DNA of 64,000 bases, taken from assembly GCA_016787895.1 (NCBI GenBank), contig JAEUTN010000022.1, positions 364,816 through 428,815 of the forward strand, in the 5' to 3' direction. The position numbers and the translations under genes were made by a program. Positions 45,027 to 52,879 of the stretch are shown one piece after another. Within the stretch, counting starts at the first letter, position 1, and every line of letters starts with the position of its first letter. A model generated the notes under the pieces. It was given only the letters and a program-made list of their open reading frames with translations, ran no database searches and was not told where the DNA came from. This DNA is from Bacteroidia bacterium. Its GTDB lineage: Bacteria; Bacteroidota; Bacteroidia; B-17B0; Aurantibacillaceae.

Positions 45027-47357
45027 ATGAACCACGAACTCTCTTCAGCTGCCTATACCGCTGCAAGGTTTATTAACCAAACCAAAAGGCATGTGTTTTT
45101 AACCGGCAAAGCGGGCACTGGCAAAACCACGTTTTTGAAGTACATTGTAGAAAACACACATAAAAAAACAGTCATTGTGGCCCCAACCGGGATAGCTGCC
45201 ATTAATGCCGGTGGTACTACTATCCATTCAACTTTTCAATTGCCCTTTGGAACATTTGTGCCGGTAAGCGTTTACCATACCAAATCTTCAGGCTTACAGC
45301 TGAATGATAAAAATTCCTTGTTCCGAAACCACCGCCTGAGTTCAACAAAACGTGAATTGATTCGTGAAACGGAATTGCTCATCATTGATGAAGTTAGTAT
45401 GCTGAGAGCCGACTTGCTGGATGCGATTGATGCTGTGATGCGACACGTGAGAGGAAAAAGTCATTTGAGTTTCGGAGGTGTGCAAGTGCTTTTTATTGGC
45501 GATCTGTTTCAATTACCGCCGGTGGTAAAAGAAGAGGAAAAACAGGTGATGTCGGAATTTTATAAAAGTCCTTACTTTTTTGATGCACAGGTGCTTAAAA
45601 ACGATCCTCCGGTTTACATTGAACTCGACAAGATATACAGGCAAAACAATCCGCGGTTCATTGATCTGCTGAACAATTTAAGAAACAATACTCTGAACGA
45701 AGATGATGCCAATTTACTGAACGATTATTATCAACCCGGATTCAAACAAAACATCAACGACAATTACATTTACCTCACCACCCACAATTACAAAGCACAG
45801 ACGATCAATAGCAATTTCCTTGGTCTATTGAAAACCAAAAGTTACCGTTATGATGCTGAAATCAGCGGAGATTTTCCTGAAAACATGTATCCTCTTGATA
45901 AAAGCCTTGAGTTAAAAGAAGGCGCACAGGTGATGTTTGTGAAAAACGACCTGAGTGGCAAACAAACCTATTTTAATGGTAAGATAGCAAGAGTAAAATC
46001 GCTTTCAGAGCGGATCATAACCGTTGAATTTGAAGATGGAAGAGAACAAAGTGTTGGGAAATACAGCTGGGAAAACAAACGTTTTGTGGTGAATCCGCAA
46101 ACCAATGAAATTGAAGAGGAGGTGTTAGGAGAGTTTAAACATTATCCGCTTAAGCTGGCCTGGGCCATTACGGTACACAAAAGTCAGGGCTTAACGTTTA
46201 CAAAAGCTATAGTGGATGTGGCCGATGCTTTCGCCCCCGGACAGGTTTACGTGGCGCTTTCGCGTTTACGGGATTTGAACGGATTAATATTGAGCTCACC
46301 CATTAATTTCAGAAGTTTACGAGGCGACAGCAGCATTTCGGAATTTGCGGAAAGTTCAGAAAAACAAAGCGAGCTTAGCGAACAACTCAATCAGGAAACC
46401 CTCAATTACCTAAGCTATTATTTGGGTTGGTGTTATGATTTCTCTTATCTCAAACAAGTTCTTCACGAATTTTGCATAGAACTTCAGGATCACAAATCAA
46501 AATCCCTGAAATCCAAATTCAGGGAGTGGCTAAAGGGCAAAGACCAAAACATGGGTGAATTGGACGCGCTGGCGAAAAAGTTTGCCGCACAGTTAAACAC
46601 CATTCTTGCGCAACAACACAATCAATTGAAGGAACACCTGAGTAAACGGATAAACGACGCGCAACAGTATTTTAGCCCCTTGTTGAAAGATCTGAGTTCA
46701 GGATTGCTGGTGCAGATGGATGTTTTAAAAGAAGAAAAAAGAAATAAAGTTTTAAGTGAAAAGTTCGCGAAGCTGGAAGTACAGGTGTTTGAGCAGATTA
46801 AAAAAATACGCAAATCGGTGGCTTTGTGTCACTCGGTTCTAAGTGGTTCCAATTTCGGAAAAGAGGAGCAAACCCAATTACTGAATGCTGAAGATAGGAA
46901 AAAGGATTTGGAGGAGGTGAAGGCAAAGGGTAAGGTTGAGGTTGATGCTTCGACGCCTCTTGGGCACCCCAATGACAAGTTCAAGGACATGGCTCAGGAC
47001 AAGTCGCTCAGCACAAGGGTTGAGGCTAAGGGGGCAAAAAAGGAAAAAGGCAAAAAGAAAGAGAAAGGCGACTCTCAAAAATTCAGTTTTGATTTGTTTC
47101 GTCAAGGCATGGGCATTGAGGAGATTGCAAAAACACGAAATTTAGTAGTGAGCACGGTAGAAGGGCATTTAGCCCAGTATGTGGCCAGTGGGGAGCTGAA
47201 ACTTGAGGACGTGTTAGAGGGAAATAAAATTCAAGCCATACGCGATGCCATCACAGAGTTGAACACTGAATCCATAAAACTGATTCTGGAAAAATTAGGA
47301 GAAGGGTATTCTTACGGAGAAATTCGATTGGTATTGGCTACTTATAAGGTCAAGTAA
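45027..47357 (+). CDS. Pif1/RecD-like helicase with C-terminal helix-turn-helix domain
   Basis: A 776-residue superfamily 1 helicase. Walker A GKAGTGKTTFL (about residue 28), motif APTGIAAINAGGTTIHSTFQLPFG, Walker B LLIIDEVSMLRADLLDAID, and VHKSQGLTFTKAIVDVADAF near 380 with VYVALSRLRDL after it are the Pif1 signature. A middle segment (about 440-640) is helical. A Lys/Glu-rich linker (GAKKEKGKKKEKGDSQK) leads to a C-terminal helix-turn-helix of the RecQ-associated HTH_40 kind (FDLFRQGMGIEEIAKTRNLVVSTVEGHLAQYVASGEL). It would unwind DNA, for example at stalled forks or G-quadruplexes, and the HTH may aid DNA binding. It is followed by the RAYT gene after 70 bp. Confidence 0.88.
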   Translation: MNHELSSAAYTAARFINQTKRHVFLTGKAGTGKTTFLKYIVENTHKKTVIVAPTGIAAINAGGTTIHSTFQLPFGTFVPVSVYHTKSSGLQLNDKNSLFRNHRLSSTKRELIRETELLIIDEVSMLRADLLDAIDAVMRHVRGKSHLSFGGVQVLFIGDLFQLPPVVKEEEKQVMSEFYKSPYFFDAQVLKNDPPVYIELDKIYRQNNPRFIDLLNNLRNNTLNEDDANLLNDYYQPGFKQNINDNYIYLTTHNYKAQTINSNFLGLLKTKSYRYDAEISGDFPENMYPLDKSLELKEGAQVMFVKNDLSGKQTYFNGKIARVKSLSERIITVEFEDGREQSVGKYSWENKRFVVNPQTNEIEEEVLGEFKHYPLKLAWAITVHKSQGLTFTKAIVDVADAFAPGQVYVALSRLRDLNGLILSSPINFRSLRGDSSISEFAESSEKQSELSEQLNQETLNYLSYYLGWCYDFSYLKQVLHEFCIELQDHKSKSLKSKFREWLKGKDQNMGELDALAKKFAAQLNTILAQQHNQLKEHLSKRINDAQQYFSPLLKDLSSGLLVQMDVLKEEKRNKVLSEKFAKLEVQVFEQIKKIRKSVALCHSVLSGSNFGKEEQTQLLNAEDRKKDLEEVKAKGKVEVDASTPLGHPNDKFKDMAQDKSLSTRVEAKGAKKEKGKKKEKGDSQKFSFDLFRQGMGIEEIAKTRNLVVSTVEGHLAQYVASGELKLEDVLEGNKIQAIRDAITELNTESIKLILEKLGEGYSYGEIRLVLATYKVK

Positions 47358-47427
47358 TCTCAGCAAACCGTATGGCACGCGAATCGGCATAGAACTTTTT
47401 TAAAATAATTAATCTATTATCCAGGCG

Positions 47428-48051
47428 ATGATTGATAAATTAGAAACACTAGTACCTGAATCGACTTACCACATTTACAACCGGGCAAATGGTTTCGATA
47501 GACTTTTTCTCACTGATAAAAACTACTTGTATTTTCTCGAAAAATACAAACAATTCATTTCTCCAATGGCAGATACGTTTTGCTATTGCTTAATGCCTAA
47601 TCATTTTCATTTTCTATTAAGGATTAAACCTGAAAATGAGCTCAGAAACTTCTTTGATACTAAAACTACCCTTAGCGCAACCCTTCGAGGGTACAGAACC
47701 CTCGAAGGGTCTGCGCAACAGAAAGCTCTTAGTTTATTGATTAGCCAGCAGTTTTCTCACCTAATGAATGGCTATACCCAGGGCCTAAACAAAATACTCA
47801 ACCGGAAGGGTAGCTTATTTATGCATCCATATAAAAGAAAAAAGGTAAGCGACACTTCTTATTTGACAAATTTAGTGAAGTACATCTATCTTAACCCGGT
47901 AGAAGTCGGAATGGTTCTAAATCCTGAGGATTGGGCACACTCCTCCTACTCAGCCCTACTCAAACAAGAAAATAAACTTATCAATGCCAATGAGGTAATT
48001 TCATGGTTTGACAGTCTTGAAAATTTTAAATCATTTCATGCCATACCATAA
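47428..48051 (+). CDS. REP-associated tyrosine transposase (RAYT, IS200-like Y1 family)
   Basis: A 207-residue Y1 transposase-like protein. It has STYHIYNRAN with the first strand, the metal-binding HUH motif MPNHFHFLLR near residue 57, the catalytic tyrosine in NGYTQGLNKILNRKGSLFMHPYKRK, and YIYLNPV close to the C-terminus. It lacks flanking IS200-type ends, as RAYTs do; these single-copy proteins are thought to move REP palindromes. The gene is AT-rich by eye. Residues 85-95 (TLRGYRTLEGS) are encoded by a 13-bp perfect palindrome (47680-47710), described separately. The region sits at the left end of a repeat-rich stretch. Confidence 0.88.
   Translation: MIDKLETLVPESTYHIYNRANGFDRLFLTDKNYLYFLEKYKQFISPMADTFCYCLMPNHFHFLLRIKPENELRNFFDTKTTLSATLRGYRTLEGSAQQKALSLLISQQFSHLMNGYTQGLNKILNRKGSLFMHPYKRKKVSDTSYLTNLVKYIYLNPVEVGMVLNPEDWAHSSYSALLKQENKLINANEVISWFDSLENFKSFHAIP
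47675..47716. repeat. REP-like palindrome inside the RAYT gene
   Basis: ACCCTTCGAGGGT (47680-47692) and ACCCTCGAAGGGT (47698-47710) pair perfectly with a 5-base loop ACAGA. The stem continues with GCGCA (47675-47679) and TGCGC (47712-47716) after one bulged base. It reads in frame as TLRGYRTLEGS in the loop between the HUH and Tyr motifs. No second copy was seen in this window. Confidence 0.85.
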
Positions 48052-48080
48052 TAAATATAGTTTAGGCCTTCAATCGAACT

Positions 48081-48512
48081 TCACGAACCCTCTACCAAAT
48101 TTTTGATGGCTTCCACTATTTGTTTCCATGCATTTGCGGAATGCCCGGCCGCCTGTTCGTTTGGAAAACCTTCCTGAGTTAACTGCAATAAAGTACCATC
48201 CCCCACCGCTTGCAATTCAAACCTGACCAGAGAGTAATTTTCCTCCTTGTCCTCAAGCCCTGAAAAACCGGTCCAGTAGGTGTATTGCACTATTTTATTC
48301 TTTTCAATGGCTGTGATCTTTCCTTTATCGCGGTACTGTTGTCCCTGGTACTCGCCTTCAAAAATGATTTCACTGCCAAGCGTCCACTGACTACTGGTGT
48401 TGGTGCCAAATAAATACACTTTTATTTTTTCAGGATTAACCAATGCATCCCAAACCCAATCGGGACTTGCTTTGATTTCGATGCTTGCTGTGGCTATTAA
48501 GGTTTTATTCAT
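48081..48512 (-). CDS. SRPBCC (AHSA1-type) family protein
   Basis: A 143-residue protein of the START/Bet v1-like SRPBCC fold, starting NKTLIATASIEIKASPDWVWDALVNPEKIKVYLFGTNTSSQW and with LLQLTQEGFPNEQAAGHSANAWKQIVEAIKNLVEGS at the end. It would bind a small hydrophobic ligand; no function can be named. It stands alone and is convergent with the RAYT gene. Confidence 0.85.
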   Translation of the reverse strand: MNKTLIATASIEIKASPDWVWDALVNPEKIKVYLFGTNTSSQWTLGSEIIFEGEYQGQQYRDKGKITAIEKNKIVQYTYWTGFSGLEDKEENYSLVRFELQAVGDGTLLQLTQEGFPNEQAAGHSANAWKQIVEAIKNLVEGS

Positions 48513-48597
48513 GTGCTGTAAAGAAATTCATATTTAAAGTACTTAGCAAGTACGTTTTTTAAAATTCGATATTTTACGTTTACCATCAGCCTTTTAA

Positions 48598-49677
48598 TTA
48601 AAACAAGGCCAATTGGGCTTTGGAAGCATGGGGGTTAAAATCGCTGCAGTTAAATTCAAAAGCTTTTTCCTGGATATAGGTTTTTCTGGAAAGTTTGAAT
48701 AATTGAGAAATGGACTCTGCTATCCTGCCCTCCCCACGCAATCTCACGCCGCTTCGGTGATCGCTTACCTTGCCGCCGTGGCAATCAATGATCTGGCTCC
48801 ACACTTTATCAGCCTTATCCGGAAAATGGGTGCTGAGCCATTGTCTGAACAGTACTTCCACTTTGCCGTTTAAACGCACAATGGTCATGCCTGCTCTGCC
48901 TGCCCCGGCGTTTCCGGCCGCTTTTAACACATTGGGAATTTCGTGGTTATTTAACCCGGGGATAATGGGTGCCATCATTACTCCGCAGGGAATGTTGTTT
49001 TTGTTCAGGAGTTCCATAACCTCAAGCCGGGATTTGTAGGAGGCGGTGCGGGGCTCGAGCAATTGCCTGAGTTTTTCATCGGTGCCGGTGATGGAAATCA
49101 TGACGTGCACCAGATTTTGAGCCGCCATTTCCTTTAAAATATCAAGGTCTCTTTTAATTAAGGCGTTTTTGGTGATGATGGCCACCGGGTGTTTGTATTT
49201 TAACAAGGTTTGAAGGATGCGGCGGGTGATGCCCATTTCGCGTTCAATGGGCTGGTAACAATCGGTATTGCCGGAAAGCATGATGGGTTTTGGCACCCAG
49301 TTTTTGTTGGACAATTGTTTTTCGAGCAACTCGATGACGTTTTTTTTCACCACAATTTTGCGTTCAAAATCCAATCCGGCGCTGTAACCCCAGTATTCGT
49401 GCGTATTTCGGGCGTAACAATAAGTACAACCATGTTCACAACCCTGGTAGGGATTGAGGGAATACTCCAAACCAATATCGGAACTCTCCACCTTGTTGAT
49501 GATACTTTTGGGGAAGGTGTAGATGATTTCGGTTTGGGGATTAGCCACCTGGGTTTCATCCACACTTTCCGGAATTTCGGAAACGTAGCTGTGTTTCAAA
49601 AAGCGGTTGGATGGGTTAAAGCCTGTGCCCCGGCCTTTAAAAAAGGCGTTTGGAGCGGATGTTACAGATGTTTGCAT
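48598..49677 (-). CDS. PA0069-type radical SAM protein
   Basis: A 359-residue radical SAM enzyme (start MQTSVTSAPNAFFKGRGTGFNP; an in-frame ATG 63 bp upstream adds no family sequence). The N-terminal GRGTGFNPSNRF and the 4Fe-4S motif CEHGCTYCYAR, preceded by DIGLEYSLNPYQG, match the spore photoproduct lyase-like group typified by PA0069. Later LSGNTDCYQPIEREMGITR and MIAPIIPGLN-like segments belong to the TIM barrel. The physiological substrate is not known. It lies upstream of a long repeat-rich intergenic region. Confidence 0.88.
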   Translation of the reverse strand: MQTSVTSAPNAFFKGRGTGFNPSNRFLKHSYVSEIPESVDETQVANPQTEIIYTFPKSIINKVESSDIGLEYSLNPYQGCEHGCTYCYARNTHEYWGYSAGLDFERKIVVKKNVIELLEKQLSNKNWVPKPIMLSGNTDCYQPIEREMGITRRILQTLLKYKHPVAIITKNALIKRDLDILKEMAAQNLVHVMISITGTDEKLRQLLEPRTASYKSRLEVMELLNKNNIPCGVMMAPIIPGLNNHEIPNVLKAAGNAGAGRAGMTIVRLNGKVEVLFRQWLSTHFPDKADKVWSQIIDCHGGKVSDHRSGVRLRGEGRIAESISQLFKLSRKTYIQEKAFEFNCSDFNPHASKAQLALF

Positions 49678-50164
49678 ACACGAATTTACAGCCTGTAATA
49701 GCAATGTATTGCTACAATTTGTAGTATTATGGTAAATCAATTCTTAGTAAACTTGTACTGTGTAAGGGGCCTTGAAGTTTGCGTGAGGCCCGTCCGACCG
49801 AAAGCAAGTCATTCATCGATCGTACGGGCGGGGACGGCAACAAACCAGTTCTTCACACCAGCCGGCCCAAACATGTACTACATGTTTGTCCTGAGCGAGA
49901 ATGCGTGAGGGCCCCGAAAGCTCTCGAGGGCAGCGTAAAGCCGGCAGCCGCGATTGAGGGGAAAGACGAACCTCGCGGCGAGGACTTGTAGCACGGCAAC
50001 AAGCCAGTGGCTTGTTGAGCGAGACTGCGTGAGGGATTGAAGCGAAAATCCTTTTGTGAGGTACGAACAAAAGATTGAAGCGTAAAGCCCGACCCCTGAA
50101 GCGAGGCCTGTGTTTTATTTAATGCCTCTGCTTCAGGGGACACGCCCAAAAAAGTAAAGAAAAA
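49678..50164. repeat. Degenerate, hairpin-rich intergenic repeat region
   Basis: This 487-bp stretch has no convincing gene. It contains repeated blocks: GCGTGAGG at three places (about 49780, 49904, 50028), GCGTAAAGCC at two, and GAGCGAGANTGCGTGAGGG at two. Between them lie hairpins: AAACATGTA-C-TACATGTTT (49869-49887), CAACAAGCC-AGT-GGCTTGTTG (49997-50017), CTTTTGT/ACAAAAG (50051-50073), and a 15-bp inverted repeat CCCCTGAAGCGAGGC/GCCTC(T)GCTTCAGGGG (50093-50139). I recognise GAAGCG...AAAATCCTTTTGTG and the ending AGCCCGACCC as parts of a dispersed Bacteroidota intergenic repeat. Probably an old repeat, copied twice. Confidence 0.7.
50093..50139. repeat. Strong inverted repeat just upstream of the exonuclease gene
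   Basis: CCCCTGAAGCGAGGC (50093-50107) pairs with a complementary arm (50124-50139) that has one extra T. The hairpin ends 25 bp before the start of the gene at 50165. There is no U tract after it, so I do not call it a terminator; it is the last member of the repeat region. Confidence 0.75.
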
Positions 50165-51544
50165 ATGTTCGCCATTATTGACATAGAAACCTGCGGAACG
50201 AATTTTGAATTCAGAAAGGGGCGCATTACTGAAATCTGCATTTTAAAACACGATGGCCTGAGTGTGATTGATCGCTTCACTACGCTGATTAACCCGGAGT
50301 GTTATATTTCGCCTTACTTTACCAAACTCACCAACATTAGCAACGAAATGGTGGCCGATGCCCCGCGCTTTCATGAGGTGGCTCCCAAAATACTGGAGAT
50401 GACGGAAGGTTGCGTGTTTGTGGCGCACAACGTGGGATTTGATTATGGGTTTATTAAAGAAGAGTTCAAATCACTAGGTTACACTTACAAACGCGACACA
50501 CTTTGCACCGTACGCCTAAGCCGCAAACTGATGCCGGGACGCATCTCCTACAGTCTCGGGCACCTTTGCGCCTCACTGGGCATAGAAATTTTTGGAAGGC
50601 ACCGGGCAGAGGGCGACGCGGTGGCGACGGCGCAGTTGTTTGATTTGCTGATGCAACTGAAAACCCAACACCCTCAATACAAAAACATGGGGGTAACAGA
50701 AATTATGACCCGCAAGGTGGACAAGATAAAACAGTACGTACTGAACAAACTGCCGGAAGAATGCGGGGTGTATTATTTCAGGAACAAAGAAGGGGAAGTG
50801 ATTTACATAGGCAAAAGCAATAATATGTACCAAAGGGCCCAGGCCCATTTTAAAAACGATGCCAAGAAGAGTAAAAAAATGCTGAACGAATTGCACAGTG
50901 TGGATTTTGAATTAACAGGCAGTGAACTGATTGCCTTATTGTACGAATCGGAAGAAATAAAAAAACACCAGCCCAAATACAACCGCATGCGTAAGGCGGA
51001 GGCGTTTACACACAGTTTGGAATGTTTTAAAGACGATAAAGGTATTTTGAATTTTAGGGTAAGCGAAAGTAATACGGTTGAAGAGCCTCTGGTGTCTTAC
51101 GCTTCTTATAGTTCGGCCCGCAGCCGATTAGAAGCCTGGCTGGAAGAAAAAGAACTTTGCCTGCGTTACTGTGGATTGACCGGGGAGGAGGCGGTGTGTT
51201 TTAACCATCAGATTAAAAAATGCAGGGGCATTTGCGCCGATGAAGAAGCCGTGGAGGATTATAACAAACGCGTAGAATCCATACTTAAGGAATTTGAATT
51301 CCCCTACCCTGATTTTGTGGTGTTGGATAAGGGCAGGAAAATGGGAGAATACTCAGTGGTACTGGTGGAAAACAACCGATACAAAGGCTTCGGCTATTTT
51401 GATGAAAGCGCGGGGTTTCAGTCGGCGGAAGAACTTCGGGGGCAAGTGGGGTTCAGACCGTATTACCCCGACACCGGTGAACTGCTGAGGCATTTTGTAA
51501 AAAAAGGAAAAGGTAAACTGATTAAACTGCCGGCGGGGGAATGA
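50165..51544 (+). CDS. DEDDh exonuclease fused to a GIY-YIG (UvrC-like) nuclease domain
   Basis: A 459-residue protein. Residues 1-170 form a DnaQ-type 3'-5' exonuclease: IIDIETCGTNF (Exo I, Asp and Glu), VFVAHNVGFDYGFI (Exo II) and GRHRAEGDAVATAQL (Exo III, DEDDh). Residues about 195-275 are a GIY-YIG domain resembling the UvrC N-terminus (LPEECGVYYFRNKEGEVIYIGKSNNMYQRAQAHFKN). The rest, with CGLTGEEAVCFNHQIKKCRGICADE, looks like a UvrC-related cysteine region. Such epsilon-UvrC fusions are known (the Cho-like and DinG-independent group) and would make or trim incisions in DNA repair. It sits between two repeat regions, which may reflect location only. Confidence 0.88.
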   Translation: MFAIIDIETCGTNFEFRKGRITEICILKHDGLSVIDRFTTLINPECYISPYFTKLTNISNEMVADAPRFHEVAPKILEMTEGCVFVAHNVGFDYGFIKEEFKSLGYTYKRDTLCTVRLSRKLMPGRISYSLGHLCASLGIEIFGRHRAEGDAVATAQLFDLLMQLKTQHPQYKNMGVTEIMTRKVDKIKQYVLNKLPEECGVYYFRNKEGEVIYIGKSNNMYQRAQAHFKNDAKKSKKMLNELHSVDFELTGSELIALLYESEEIKKHQPKYNRMRKAEAFTHSLECFKDDKGILNFRVSESNTVEEPLVSYASYSSARSRLEAWLEEKELCLRYCGLTGEEAVCFNHQIKKCRGICADEEAVEDYNKRVESILKEFEFPYPDFVVLDKGRKMGEYSVVLVENNRYKGFGYFDESAGFQSAEELRGQVGFRPYYPDTGELLRHFVKKGKGKLIKLPAGE

Positions 51545-51589
51545 CTGCCAACGACGTCTACTTGATTTTTTACGCCAGGGGGAACAGTA

Positions 51590-52445
51590 CCCGATATGCG
51601 AACTTCCCACTTCCCTTGTCGCGCTGCTCGAACCGACATGCTAAACAAGGTGTCACGCCGAGTGAGGCAGGAATGCCAGTGCGTGGGGCCTTGTATCGAG
51701 GCGTATTTAAGGGGTTAAACCCAACGAAGCGTTCTCGATACGCGCTCCACCCACTCGCGCGGCTGCGCTACTCGAACTGACAGTGAAGGTAGGCTTCCCG
51801 ATACAAACACAGAACACTTCCTTGCCGAACTGTTCGAACTGACATGTCAAACATGTTGTCACGCCGAGTGAGGCAGGGAAGCCGGAGCGTAGAGCCTTGT
51901 ATCGAGGCGTATTTAAGGGGAATAAACTCACGAAGCGTCTCGATACACGCGCCTCCCATTTGCCTGGCCACGCTACTCGAGCTGACATTGAAGGTAAAGT
52001 TCTCAATACGCATGAAAAACATTTCCTTCGCTGTGCTGGTCGAACTGACATGCTAAACAAGGTGTCACGCCGAGTGAGGCAGGGAAGCCGGAGCGTAGAG
52101 CCTTGTATCGAGGCGTATTTAAAGGGATTAAACTCACGAAGCGTCTCGATACACGCGCCTTTCATTTGCCTGGCCGCGTTACTCGAACTGACATTGAAGG
52201 TAAAGTTCTCAATACGCGTGAAAAACATTTCCTTCGCTTTGCTGGTCGAACTGACATGCTAAACAAGGTGTCACGCCGAGTGAGGCAGGGAAGCCGGAGC
52301 GTGGAGCCTTGTATCGAGGCGTATTTAAGGGGATTAAACTCACGAAGCGTCTCGATACACGCGCCTCCCATTTGCCTGGCCACGCTACTCGAACTGACAG
52401 TGAAGGTAAAGTTCTCGATAAGCGTGAAAAACATTTCCTTGCTTT
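51590..52445. repeat. Tandem array with a 206-bp period, built from inverted ~48-bp elements
   Basis: The marker GTCACGCCGAGTGAGGCAG starts at 51652, 51858, 52064 and 52270, exactly 206 bp apart. Each unit contains three ~48-bp elements: one inverted (a, GTCACGCCGAGTG to TTGTATCGAG, e.g. 51652-51700) and two direct (b, CTCGATACRCGC to CTCGAACTGAC, e.g. 51939-51986; c, CTCAATACGC to GTCGAACTGAC, e.g. 52002-52049). Elements a and b flank a 33-bp spacer as a large imperfect palindrome. The array starts with a lone c (51590-51637) and ends with a truncated c (52414). Copies 2-4 are nearly identical; copy 1 is more diverged. Period 206 is not a multiple of three, and the ORFs seen in both strands here are by-products. 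Confidence 0.93.
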
Positions 52446-52530
52446 AAAAAGCTAATTATCATTTATATTTTTTTTCAAACGGATTTTTTAATCTTCAATT
52501 AATATTTTTGGAGAATATTACTCTATTCGC

Positions 52531-52860
52531 ATGACACGATTATTTAAAGTTATCTATCTCTACATTTTACGATGCAGTGATGGAAGTCTTTACACAGGAG
52601 TAACCAATAACCTTGACAGAAGAATTGTGGAGCATTCTATTGGCCTAAATCCTGAATCGTATACCTATAGCAGAAGACCTGTGAAATTAGTTTTTTATGA
52701 AATGTATCAAAACTTTGATTTAGCATTTGAATGGGAAACAAGAATTAAAAAGTGGAGTAAAGCCAAGAAAGAGGCTTTGATTGCAGGGGATTTTGAATTA
52801 TTGAAAACACTTGCGAAAAAGAAATTTAAAGATAAAAATAAGGGAAAAGAAGTTGAGTAA
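52531..52860 (+). CDS. Small GIY-YIG nuclease (UPF0213-like)
   Basis: A 109-residue stand-alone GIY-YIG endonuclease domain: the Tyr-Tyr pair lies in YLYILRCSDGSLYTGVTNNLDRRIVEH, the Arg in helix 1 is NNLDRRIVEH, and the Glu position is in FEWETRIKKWSKAKKEALIAG. The metal-site Glu is therefore plausible. The gene is AT-rich by eye, especially in its second half. It is flanked by the repeat elements: the 206-bp array ends 85 bp upstream and another element begins 20 bp downstream. This suggests a mobile or repeat-linked endonuclease; I recall small proteins of this type being frequent in Bacteroidota genomes, but cannot confirm a link to repeats. Confidence 0.88.
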   Translation: MTRLFKVIYLYILRCSDGSLYTGVTNNLDRRIVEHSIGLNPESYTYSRRPVKLVFYEMYQNFDLAFEWETRIKKWSKAKKEALIAGDFELLKTLAKKKFKDKNKGKEVE

Positions 52861-52879
52861 TTTAAAATCGCCGTTGCGT

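Noticed and set aside
47428..48051. Complete IS200/IS605 insertion sequence
   Set aside because: No left and right end hairpins flank the gene and no TnpB is present; the protein matches the stand-alone RAYT group.
49210..49698. Open frame of 162 codons on the plus strand, over the radical SAM gene
   Set aside because: Antisense to an intact CxxxCxYC radical SAM protein and without any family feature.
49869..49887. Operator for a transcription factor (AAACATGTA palindrome)
   Set aside because: It is one of several hairpins in the degenerate repeat region and is far from the nearest gene starts, so a repeat origin is more likely.
51590..52445. CRISPR array
   Set aside because: The period of 206 bp is too long, the whole unit is conserved and not only a short repeat, and no cas genes are present.
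51707..52447. Several overlapping open frames of 70-173 codons in both directions
   Set aside because: They are by-products of the 206-bp tandem array. Their translations repeat the same stretch in shifting frames because 206 is not a multiple of three, and no start or coding bias supports them.
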